Below, in pieces: positions 8,593-16,778 of a stretch of 64,000 nucleotides of DNA. A program made the position numbers and the translations under genes. Source of the stretch: Foliimonas ilicis (GTDB lineage: Bacteria > Pseudomonadota > Alphaproteobacteria > Rhizobiales > Rhizobiaceae). Each line of letters opens with the position of its first letter. The stretch's first letter is position 1. The notes below the pieces were generated by a model, which was not told the origin of the DNA, ran no database searches, and saw nothing but the letters and a program-made list of their open reading frames with translations. The stretch is taken from contig NZ_JBDUUH010000005.1 in assembly GCF_039939195.1 (NCBI RefSeq), positions 62,001 through 126,000 on the forward strand, read 5' to 3'.

Positions 8593-9798
8593 ATGGCCGT
8601 CATATATGGTTGGAGGAATGGCGAGCATCCGGCCGTGAGTGCCGAGCAGCTTATACGACGCGCGCAAGATATGATCCCATCGTTCCGGGAACACGTGGAT
8701 GAGGTCAATGCCGCGCGCGCCTTGACGGAAGAAGTATTGTCCGAATTGCGCTCCTCCGGACTTCCCCGGCTTCTTCAACCGGCGCGCTACGGCGGCGCGG
8801 AAGCCAGCGTTGGGTCTCTTTTGGAGGTCCTCGTCCCAACCGCAAGCGGCTGCCCGTCGACAGCATGGTGCCTGACCCAGTACATACTCCATAATTTTAT
8901 GGTGGCGCGCTGGCCGCTGGAAGCACAGGATGAAGTGTGGCGTACACCGGACGTGTTGATCAGCGGGACGATTATTCCTATGGCCGGCAGTGCGGTCCCG
9001 GTGAATGGCGGCTATCGCCTGTCAGGGAAATGGCCTTTTGTCAGCGGCGTTAAAGGGTCGGACTGGTGCCTTATTGCGGCGATGCTTAAGCGTGAAAATA
9101 CGCGGGATGAGGAACGCTACTTTCTCGTACGTACCAGTGAGGTTCATATTCTTGATACCTGGTTCTCTATCGGTCTTAAGGGCTCAGGAAGCCATGACAT
9201 CGAATTGAACGACTTTTTTGTGCCAGAGGTCATGAGTGTCCCCTTGAGCGTTTTCAAGGGCGGACCAAATCCTGGTAGCGAGGGTAACAAAGCAGCTATC
9301 TTCAGGATGCCGGTGCATATGACATTTGGCTTGCCCCACGCATCTTGCCTCGTGGGAATCGCTGAAAGCATGTTCGAGCTATTCCTGTCGCAAACCCGAG
9401 AACGGCGCTCCATGGTCACGGGTGAGCATACGGTTACCTACGCGACGCATCAGATGGCGGTCGGCGAAATTTCCGCTTCTCTCCAGGCAGCTCAGGCGCT
9501 GCTGCGAGCTGATGCCGAAGAGATGATGCAATTCGCCGATGCCGGACGGATCCCAACGCCTATGGAGCGATCGTGTTACCGCTGCAATGCAGCTTACGCC
9601 GGTGACCTGGCGCGCCGCGCCGCACAGTCCATATGGGACTTGGTAGGTGCCCGGGGGGCATATGAGGCCAACCCGATTGCCCGGATTTATCAGGATATGC
9701 TGGTCGCCAGCCGTCATACGGTGATGAACTTGCAGGTCAACACCATAGAGCATGGCCGCGCCCGGCTCCGGCTACCTCTGACAGCGGCAAATCTCTAA
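8593..9798 (+). CDS. Acyl-CoA-dehydrogenase-fold flavin monooxygenase, copy 1
   Basis: A 401-residue protein of the group D flavin monooxygenase family (HsaA, HpaH, DszC and IacA type). Characteristic segments are LPRLLQPARYGGAEAS (about 55-70), WPFVSGVKGSDW (about 145-156), GLKGSGSHDIELNDFFVPE (about 195-213) and the C-terminal ANPIARIYQDMLVASRH. Members hydroxylate phenols, indoles or related rings with reduced flavin supplied by a separate reductase. The reductase gene at 12518 is the obvious partner. The paralogue at 11216 shows the same segment order, so the two may act on successive substrates or be alternative enzymes. Confidence 0.85.
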   Translation: MAVIYGWRNGEHPAVSAEQLIRRAQDMIPSFREHVDEVNAARALTEEVLSELRSSGLPRLLQPARYGGAEASVGSLLEVLVPTASGCPSTAWCLTQYILHNFMVARWPLEAQDEVWRTPDVLISGTIIPMAGSAVPVNGGYRLSGKWPFVSGVKGSDWCLIAAMLKRENTRDEERYFLVRTSEVHILDTWFSIGLKGSGSHDIELNDFFVPEVMSVPLSVFKGGPNPGSEGNKAAIFRMPVHMTFGLPHASCLVGIAESMFELFLSQTRERRSMVTGEHTVTYATHQMAVGEISASLQAAQALLRADAEEMMQFADAGRIPTPMERSCYRCNAAYAGDLARRAAQSIWDLVGARGAYEANPIARIYQDMLVASRHTVMNLQVNTIEHGRARLRLPLTAANL

Positions 9799-9926
9799 TG
9801 ATTTGATCTCACTGCGCGCCGCTTCTGGACAGGAGTAAGATTGCAGCTTCGGATGTCGCTGCTCTCCGCGGCATGTCTTTCTTAGTCCATGCTTGCGAAT
9901 TTCAGGTTCAGATGTATAGAAATTTT

Positions 9927-10574
9927 CTAAGCTGTATTTAAGCCGTCTCGTGCCGATTGACCCTCAAACTGACTGAATGGCGCGCCGAGCATTGCCCCCA
10001 GCATGTCGAGATGCAACTTGCGGCAACGCTCTGAGGGCAGATCGGAAGGCGCCGCTGCGGCTGTCATGATCTGTCCAAAAGCCATTACGACAAAGTTTGC
10101 TGCGATATCATCGGGGTCATGATCCGATTTGAAATCACCCTGATGGATCCCCTGCTTCACAATCTTGGCAACGCACTCCTGAAGCCATCTCTGCAGACGT
10201 TGTAGCTCGGCCTGGATCACTTGATCAAAAGGGAGGCGACCATAAAGGGCTATCCAAAAATTATGATGCGGCAAACCGTATGCCTCGGGCCTCGTCATAA
10301 GTTCTACGATGGCGACCAATCGAAGTTTGACGTTTGAATTCTTTCTCTCGATCTGGCTGATCGTTCTTGAGAACTTCTGATTCGTATCGGCAATGGCATC
10401 TATAATGATGGACCGCTTGCTTGAGAAATAATGCGTCACCACCCCAGCCGAAATATTTGCAACCTCACTGACCTCCCTGATGGTCAGGTAGTGCCAACCT
10501 TGATTGGACAGTATCGACACCGCTGCATCGATGACCTGTCGCCGTCGGACGACCTCCATTCCTAGCTTCGGCAT
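9927..10574 (-). CDS. TetR-family regulator, BetI-like
   Basis: A 215-residue TetR protein. The start at 10574 is supported by GGAGAG eight bases upstream. The N-terminus MPKLGMEVVRRRQVIDAAV resembles BetI (MPKxGMexxRRxQxIxA), and the HTH is TIREVSEVANISAGVVTHYF. The C-terminal half resembles the BetI-type dimerisation domain. It is transcribed opposite to the monooxygenase gene at 11216 across a 641-base gap containing AT-rich palindromes, so control of the monooxygenase/reductase genes is likely. A role in choline metabolism is not suggested, as no betAB genes are present. Confidence 0.82.
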   Translation of the reverse strand: MPKLGMEVVRRRQVIDAAVSILSNQGWHYLTIREVSEVANISAGVVTHYFSSKRSIIIDAIADTNQKFSRTISQIERKNSNVKLRLVAIVELMTRPEAYGLPHHNFWIALYGRLPFDQVIQAELQRLQRWLQECVAKIVKQGIHQGDFKSDHDPDDIAANFVVMAFGQIMTAAAAPSDLPSERCRKLHLDMLGAMLGAPFSQFEGQSARDGLNTA

Positions 10575-11215
10575 CGCACTCTCCAATATCCACGGCTCAT
10601 GCTGCAATCCCAATCGTCCAAAACGACAGGAAGCATGATTCGCATTTTGTTTCGTTGTTGTCGACGACGCGTTCTGGATACGGTCGAGACCGGATGACGA
10701 TCGAGGACCATTCCCTCGAAGGTACTACGACTGCCAAAAATATCAGCATTCTGCCTTTTTGAAAGGCCTAAATGAGCAAAATTGTTTGGCATCTGGCCTT
10801 CTTTTAATCAAAAAAGGTCCATGGCAGCGAAAACGATCCAGACCATCATAGGCTTGAGACAACATTTTTTATAAAACGTGTGTCTCACAATTAGCCTATG
10901 CAGACTTCTGTTAACAGCATGACGGAAGAGATTCGGCCAACTCGATCTCCCAAGGGATTGTACATGTTCCAGCGCGGGTATGCAGTCTCCGCCGGCAACT
11001 GATAAAATTATAAGTATCAATTAAAACAATGCTATAAATCGTGATCTTGCGCTTGCTTCGTCGCCCTGGAAGAGCGCTAGCTTGGCTAGCCATGTGAAGA
11101 CTTAACTGGAACAATTGCTTTGAGCCTCACCGCATCTGGGTCGAAATGTGACGAACAAAAAGCTTGCTTGTTACAAAACGCATGTTCTATAAAATAGTCA
11201 GCGAGGAGAGACACG
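10575..11215. promoter_or_regulatory. Divergent control region with AT-rich near-palindromes
   Basis: No gene is seen in these 641 bases. Two related sites stand out: TTTTATAAAACGTGTG at 10867-10882 and AAAACGCATGTTCTATAAAA at 11175-11194. Read on opposite strands they share GTTnTATAAAA flanked by ACGTG/ATGCG. GCGAGGAGAG just before 11216 is the ribosome site of the downstream gene. The pair could be operators of the BetI-like regulator; this is inference from placement only. Confidence 0.4.
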
Positions 11216-12424
11216 ATGAATATGCCGGTTAGAAACCCCAGTGGCGCTGTTGGCGGAAGTGATCTCGTGGTGAGAGCCAGGGAGATGGTCCCATTTCTGC
11301 GCGAAATGTCTGAACAGACGAACGGTATGCGCCGACCGCCCGAAGAAGTGAGGATGCGGCTCAAGGCCGAAGGCTTATCGCGAATCTGGCAGCCCAAGCG
11401 TTATGGTGGTGCGGAAGGAAAAATGCGGGAAGGGGTCGACTTGCTTCGCGCAGTCGCTCACGGCTGCGGATCGACAGCGTGGATCGTGGTCCAGAATGTT
11501 CTTCATAACCTGATGCTGGCGAATTGGCCGGAGCGCGCCCAGGACGAGATTTGGGGAGAGATGCCCGATGCCCTCGTAAGCGGCATTCTCATCCCAGGTA
11601 TTGGAAAAGCCAAAAAGGTGGAAGGCGGCTACACGCTCACGGGGCGGTGGCCCTTCGTCAGCGGCGTGGAGATCGCGGATTGGGTCATCTTCACCGGTGA
11701 TTACAAGACCGCAAACGGGGAGGATGAGGAGCGGCATTTCGTTGTACGCAGGGACCAGATCACCGTGCTGGATACGTGGTACACGATCGGGCTGAAGGGT
11801 TCGTCAAGCCATGACGTGTCTATCTCCGACTTGTTTGTTCCAGAACATATGACCGTGGCGGAGAACGACCTTAAGGGCGAGGGCCGTAGCCCTGGGTCAA
11901 GGGTCAACGGCGCGCCGGTGTATCAAATACCGCCGTACTCGATCTTCGGATGCTTCATAGGAAGTGCAGCCCTTGGCATTGCTGAATCTGCAGTCGATTA
12001 CTACGTGGCGAATGCACGTAAGCGGGCAGCTACAATGTCCGGAGCGAGCGTATCGAGTTACACGACGCAGCAGGTGAAGGTTGCCGATGCGCAATCCTCG
12101 GTGCTCGTGGCGCGTCAGCTGATTTACTCGGTTGTGGAGGAAGCTGAAAGCCTCGTCAGTCGCGGAGTGAAAACGACTGTGGAAGACCGGACCCGTTTCC
12201 GGGCGATGGCGGCGTATGCTGGGAAGCTCTCGTCTTCCGCCGTTAACACGGTGCTCGAAGCAGGCGGTGGTGGTGTCATTTATGAACGCAATCCGATCGC
12301 ACGCTGCGTCGCGGATATGATCGTCGCAAATCGCCACGTTACCCAGAATTGGGACGTCAACGCCTCGACATACGGGCGCGTCCTGCTCGGGCTACCATCC
12401 GAAAATCCAATGCTGGACGATTGA
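11216..12424 (+). CDS. Acyl-CoA-dehydrogenase-fold flavin monooxygenase, copy 2
   Basis: A 402-residue paralogue of the protein encoded at 8593, with the same landmarks: RIWQPKRYGGAEGKM, WPFVSGVEIADWVIF, GLKGSSSHDVSISDLFVPE and RNPIARCVADMIVANRH. GAGGAG stands ten bases before the ATG. It is followed after 93 bases by the flavin reductase gene, which should feed it reduced flavin. Two complete but clearly diverged copies in one cluster suggest two oxygenation steps or two substrates. The family also contains enzymes for phenylacetate, steroid, sulfur-heterocycle and indole-acetate breakdown, so the substrate stays open. Confidence 0.85.
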   Translation: MNMPVRNPSGAVGGSDLVVRAREMVPFLREMSEQTNGMRRPPEEVRMRLKAEGLSRIWQPKRYGGAEGKMREGVDLLRAVAHGCGSTAWIVVQNVLHNLMLANWPERAQDEIWGEMPDALVSGILIPGIGKAKKVEGGYTLTGRWPFVSGVEIADWVIFTGDYKTANGEDEERHFVVRRDQITVLDTWYTIGLKGSSSHDVSISDLFVPEHMTVAENDLKGEGRSPGSRVNGAPVYQIPPYSIFGCFIGSAALGIAESAVDYYVANARKRAATMSGASVSSYTTQQVKVADAQSSVLVARQLIYSVVEEAESLVSRGVKTTVEDRTRFRAMAAYAGKLSSSAVNTVLEAGGGGVIYERNPIARCVADMIVANRHVTQNWDVNASTYGRVLLGLPSENPMLDD

Positions 12425-12517
12425 GGAACGCTCTCAACTCGCGGTCGGCGGATAACAGTCGCCTGGATACGACATTGTGGCTTGGGAAACGCAACGGAAT
12501 TCCGAAGGAGAATCAGA

Positions 12518-13075
12518 ATGCTCGATGCCGGCCGTAGCTCGAAAGCATCTTACATGACACGCCATCAGCAACCGCAGCCGATTTGTCGTGATGTCTTCCT
12601 TTCTGCCATGCGGCAGGCAGCGTCGCTAGTGTCGGTCATAACGACAAATGTCGACGGTCAGCGAATGGCGCTGACCGTCAGCTCCTTTCTATCCGTCTCG
12701 GCAGACCCGCCTTTGATCTCTGTATGCGTCAATCGCCGTAGCAAGATGTGCGAAGCGATGATGGCAAGTGGCATGTTTGCGATACATGTGCTTTCCGCTG
12801 ACCAGGCGCATATCGCAGATATATTCGCCGGCCGGCCTAAATCAGGAGAGGCATACGATTTTTCCTGCGTGGACTGGATCCAGCATGGAAAAGATCGAGA
12901 GCCGCTGATGGCTAACGCGGCGATAGCCGCTGAGTGTTCCGTCGACTCGGTGACGGATGCGGGTTCTCATCGTCTTTTCATCGGTGCCGTCACCCACCTG
13001 ATCACGACTGAGAAACGGCCGCTTCTCTACTGGAACCGGCTCTATGGCTTCCCGTCCAGCACGATCGATTCTTGA
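12518..13075 (+). CDS. Flavin reductase (HpaC/HsaB family)
   Basis: A 185-residue FMN-binding split-barrel reductase. Visible landmarks are MRQAASLVSVITTN, then LTVSSFLSVSADPPLISVCVNR (the flavin-binding turn) and FAIHVLSADQ, with HRLFIGAVTHL near the end. It reduces FMN or FAD with NAD(P)H and passes the free flavin to a monooxygenase. GAAGGAG at 12503-12509 selects the ATG at 12518; a longer frame from 12482 lacks a ribosome site. Its place after the second monooxygenase makes the pair a two-component system, probably also serving the first copy. Confidence 0.87.
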   Translation: MLDAGRSSKASYMTRHQQPQPICRDVFLSAMRQAASLVSVITTNVDGQRMALTVSSFLSVSADPPLISVCVNRRSKMCEAMMASGMFAIHVLSADQAHIADIFAGRPKSGEAYDFSCVDWIQHGKDREPLMANAAIAAECSVDSVTDAGSHRLFIGAVTHLITTEKRPLLYWNRLYGFPSSTIDS

Positions 13076-13206
13076 CGGGATTTAAGGTGCACTCGCCCGC
13101 TAGGTCGACATGCATCCCAGAGTCGAAAATGGGTCGGCTCAGGTAATATCGCAGAGCCTGCATCTTGGAATTTCCGCGAAATCACAAATAAATAAAAGAG
13201 GGGTCC

Positions 13207-14421
13207 ATGAAAAATCGTTGGGTAGCTTTAGCAATCATCTTCTTGTCCTTCCAGCAGTTCACTTTGAACTGGTTCTCCATTGTTCCAGCCTTTGGCGGTA
13301 TCGTCGGAGATATGGAGATATCGTTCGCGGAAGTCGGCGTCATCGTCGGCATGTTCATTGCGGGCTATGGTATCGCTCATATTCCTGGCGGCTGGCTGGC
13401 GGAAAAGTATGGCATGCGAATGGCCATGATCATGGGCATCGTAGTCCAGACAGTCGGAGCTGCGCTGTCTGGCTGGGCTCCAAATTATGAAGTGCTCCTA
13501 TTCGCCCGCCTGTTATGCGGAATTGGCGGTTCCATCTATATCGGCAGCGCGATCGGTCTGACGGCGGCCTGGTTCCGCGGCAAAGAGCTTGCTCTCGCAA
13601 ACGGTATCATCCAGGGTGGCGGCTTTACGACCGGTGCCGCCATCGGCCTTTTTGTCTGGGTCCCTATCATAGCCGCCTTTGGCTGGCGCGGGGGCCTTCT
13701 GATCGGCGCCGCCATCGGACTTGTCACGCTGGTATTCGTAGTCCTTCTTTTCCCTGCTCCGCCGAGCCGCAGCGACGACGTTATCGAAGGACACCATCTC
13801 GGCAAGGAATCGCTGCGACGCGTATTTGGCAACCCCCGACTGTGGATCATGGGCGTGGCGATCCTTGGTGCCTATGGAAGCTATTTCAGCGCTGCACAGC
13901 TTCTGCCGTCATACGCCGAAATGAATTTGAACGTCGATAGCACAGCGTCGAGCAGTATTGGACTTATCCTATTGCTGGCCGGCATTCCTGGTGGGCTTAT
14001 CGGCGGCTGGCTTACTGACAAGGTCCTGGGTGTACTGCCTACATTCCTCGTTGCCTGCGTGATTGAGGCGATCGCCTTCCTGCTGATCCCGCATCTAGGC
14101 CTTTTCGGACTCCAATTGGCTGCTGCGGTCATCGGTATCACTCTCATCGCAGCCTTTGTTCCATGGGTGTCGATTCCCGGCGAACGCGACAGTGGCTTCC
14201 ACATCTCTGACGTACCGACAGCAGTTGGCCTGATGCTCTCGATTGCAGCCATCGGCGGAGCACTAATTCCACCGCTTTTCAGCAAGATTGCGGCCGTTTG
14301 GGACTTTGATACCGCATGGCGTTTTCAGGCAGCGCTCACCTTCGGATGTGCACTCATTGCACTCTTTGCAATGAATCGAAAGTCGGCGAAGGTCAGCGAA
14401 ACTCAGGTGGCTGGCGGTTAG
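13207..14421 (+). CDS. MFS transporter
   Basis: A 404-residue protein with about twelve hydrophobic membrane segments. The loop 2-3 motif is GWLAEKYGMRMAM (about residues 60-72), and the second half has GGLIGGWLTDKVLG. It is a major facilitator superfamily permease, most likely a proton symporter for an organic acid or related small molecule. GAGGGG lies just before the ATG. It sits inside the catabolic cluster and probably imports the pathway's substrate. Nothing in the sequence names that substrate. Confidence 0.85.
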   Translation: MKNRWVALAIIFLSFQQFTLNWFSIVPAFGGIVGDMEISFAEVGVIVGMFIAGYGIAHIPGGWLAEKYGMRMAMIMGIVVQTVGAALSGWAPNYEVLLFARLLCGIGGSIYIGSAIGLTAAWFRGKELALANGIIQGGGFTTGAAIGLFVWVPIIAAFGWRGGLLIGAAIGLVTLVFVVLLFPAPPSRSDDVIEGHHLGKESLRRVFGNPRLWIMGVAILGAYGSYFSAAQLLPSYAEMNLNVDSTASSSIGLILLLAGIPGGLIGGWLTDKVLGVLPTFLVACVIEAIAFLLIPHLGLFGLQLAAAVIGITLIAAFVPWVSIPGERDSGFHISDVPTAVGLMLSIAAIGGALIPPLFSKIAAVWDFDTAWRFQAALTFGCALIALFAMNRKSAKVSETQVAGG

Positions 14422-14679
14422 CGGATCTCGTCCGAAAGCGTGAGATGGTTTCGGGGCCAAGACAACGATGCCTGGTATCTGGCGATACGAGGCACCAGTT
14501 GATGGGCAATGCAGGTGCACAACGTCCAAAGCTGCAGTTACATGAGTGGAGGCCCCTACCAAACCTGTTCGGCCGTCCGATGTCGGTATCGATCTTAAAC
14601 GCAACGCCGGAGGGATTGTTGGCTCTGTCGCCCCGAAGCTCGCATCAGGCCGATTCGTCCTAATTCTGGAGGAACAGAC

Positions 14680-15720
14680 ATGCTAAACGACGTACGATGG
14701 ACTGCACGCAGTCAGGCAAAACTCAGTGCCGGACAGCGCTTGTTCGACATTGGGCACGCCCGCGGCAGAGGGGGAGCGTTAAGTCGCATGAGCCTTGACC
14801 TGCTAATGCAGTTCAACGTGCTTATGCGCGAGTGCCACGTGACGCGTGCGGCCGTGGCTCTGGGCATTGGCCAATCCGCCATGAGCTCAGCGCTGGGAAA
14901 GCTTCGCGAGGCGTTCAAGGATCCACTTCTGGTTCGGACCAGTCGAGGTCTTGCACCGACTGCCAGGGCACTCGAACTTGAACAATTGGTTCATGAAATG
15001 CTTAATATTGCTGATGAACTCTATTCGCCTCCGGCGAATAGCGTCGAGCCAGAGGATATGGAGGCGACGCTCCTCATCACTACTCTGAGCGGTGCTATTC
15101 ACACATTCATGCCCCCTTTGATGGCACATTTGCGTGCGAGGGCACCAAAAGTTCAGATCCGTGTGGAGCATGTGGATAATCGTCGTGTTGGGGAGCTATT
15201 GGAGAACGGAGAGTGCGACATCTCCATCGACGTCATCTCGACGCCTCCTCAGCAGTTGCGTTGTGTCAGCCTCTTTCCGCAGCGGATAATGTGCATCGTA
15301 GGGCGGCATCATCCGGAGATTCAGGACGCCATATCCCTTCAGCAGTTCGTGAAGTTCCCTCATGTGCTTTGGGGCACTCCGCCGGCACCGTTTCCGGTAA
15401 TTGAAACACTGGTGGATGGAGCGCTACGTCGAGAGGGACTTGGCCGAACGGCCGGAATCCGCGTGCCGTCGGCAACGATGGCAGCGCCCATAGTCGCTAC
15501 GACGGACATGATTGCATGCGTTTGCGATCGCGCGGCGTATGAAGGACTGGAAAGCCTGCCGATCCAGGTTCTTACGCCTCCACTGTCGCTAACGGGAGTG
15601 GATGTCAGGATGTACTGGCACGAGCGCTCTCATCTGGATCCGGTGCGCGCCTATGTACGGAAAACTATACAGGCGATCGCGAAAGGACTTCGCTCCGAAA
15701 TTGAGGATCGCAGAAGTTGA
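14680..15720 (+). CDS. LysR-family regulator (NodD/PcpR-like group)
   Basis: A 346-residue LysR-type regulator. The winged helix starts at MSLDLLMQFNVLMRE (residue 37) and includes RAAVALGIGQSAMSSALGKL and DPLLVRTSRGLAPTARA, as in the NodD/PcpR group that often controls aromatic catabolism. The GGAGG at 14669-14673 directs translation to the ATG at 14680, giving an unusual 36-residue N-terminal extension rich in Arg and Ala before the domain; a start at 14788 would give the standard length but lacks a ribosome site. It lies between the transporter and the aldehyde dehydrogenase genes and probably activates the cluster. Confidence 0.85.
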   Translation: MLNDVRWTARSQAKLSAGQRLFDIGHARGRGGALSRMSLDLLMQFNVLMRECHVTRAAVALGIGQSAMSSALGKLREAFKDPLLVRTSRGLAPTARALELEQLVHEMLNIADELYSPPANSVEPEDMEATLLITTLSGAIHTFMPPLMAHLRARAPKVQIRVEHVDNRRVGELLENGECDISIDVISTPPQQLRCVSLFPQRIMCIVGRHHPEIQDAISLQQFVKFPHVLWGTPPAPFPVIETLVDGALRREGLGRTAGIRVPSATMAAPIVATTDMIACVCDRAAYEGLESLPIQVLTPPLSLTGVDVRMYWHERSHLDPVRAYVRKTIQAIAKGLRSEIEDRRS

Positions 15721-15842
15721 CGAACCTGTATCCGGGACCGGCGATGCCACAAGATCGGTGCAATCCATCGGAGCACAGCAAGTTCTAAATAGTCTCCGTT
15801 CAGGCATGCGCTTGCGGTTCAAAGAGTGAGGCAAGGTTGGTG

Positions 15843-16778
15843 ATGAGAAAAACTAAGGTAGCGATCATTGGATCCGGCAACATCGGCACGGACCTTATGG
15901 TGAAAGTATTGCGGTCAAAAGGACCTCTGGAAATGGGTGTACTCGTTGGCCTCGATCCGAACTCCGATGGCCTGGCGCGAGCGAGAAGAATGGATGTCGT
16001 TACGACAGCCGAGGGAATAGAAGGCCTGCGACGCATGCCCAACTACGCCGATATCGGCATCGTTTTCGACGCGACCTCAGCCGGGGCTCATAAGGTCCAT
16101 GCAGCGATTTTGGAGACCGACGGCAAGCTTGCCATCGATCTAACGCCTGCTGCTGTAGGTCCCTTCGTGGTTCCGCCAGTAAATTTGGACCAGCATATCT
16201 CGCGCCGTAATATGAACATGGTGACATGCGGTGGACAGGCGACGGTTCCTATCGTCGCGGCTTTAACCCAGGTCGCACCGGTTCACTACGCCGAGATCGT
16301 TGCCTCTATTGCTTCAAGGTCCGCTGGACCTGGCACACGTGCGAATATTGATGAGTTCACCGAAACGACATCACGTGCGATCGAGGTCGTCGGAGGGGCC
16401 AGGCGCGGCAAGGCAATCATAATTCTCAATCCTGCCGAGCCACCTTTGATGATGCGCGATACGGTGTTTGCACTGACAGAAGCGGGCCACGAGGATGCGA
16501 TGCGTGCATCAGTGCAAAAGATGGTGGAAGAGGTGCGAATCTATGTGCCTGGATACCGTCTTAAACAGCCAGTCCAGTTCGAGGCTGTTCCGGAAAGCGC
16601 AGTGTCGCAGATAGGCATCGACGCAAAGGCTCCTATGGTCAAGGTCAGTGTGTTTCTTGAGGTCGAAGGCGCAGCTCATTACCTGCCTGCATTTGCAGGC
16701 AATCTAGATATCATGACCGCTGCTGCTCTGCGCACCGCAGAGCGAGTAGTCGAAATGCAGGAGGCACGCGCAGCATGA
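15843..16778 (+). CDS. mhpF: Acetaldehyde dehydrogenase (acylating)
   Basis: A 311-residue CoA-acylating acetaldehyde dehydrogenase of the MhpF/BphJ/DmpF type. The NAD-binding motif GSGNIGTDL lies near residue 9, the catalytic cysteine is in MVTCGGQAT (near residue 128), and SRSAGPGTRANIDEFT follows. It converts acetaldehyde, NAD and CoA to acetyl-CoA. In this family it forms a complex with the aldolase encoded next and receives acetaldehyde through an internal channel. GAGGCAAGG precedes the start; GTG at 15840 or TTG at 15837 cannot be excluded. Its last bases overlap the aldolase start (ATGA). Confidence 0.93.
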   Translation: MRKTKVAIIGSGNIGTDLMVKVLRSKGPLEMGVLVGLDPNSDGLARARRMDVVTTAEGIEGLRRMPNYADIGIVFDATSAGAHKVHAAILETDGKLAIDLTPAAVGPFVVPPVNLDQHISRRNMNMVTCGGQATVPIVAALTQVAPVHYAEIVASIASRSAGPGTRANIDEFTETTSRAIEVVGGARRGKAIIILNPAEPPLMMRDTVFALTEAGHEDAMRASVQKMVEEVRIYVPGYRLKQPVQFEAVPESAVSQIGIDAKAPMVKVSVFLEVEGAAHYLPAFAGNLDIMTAAALRTAERVVEMQEARAA

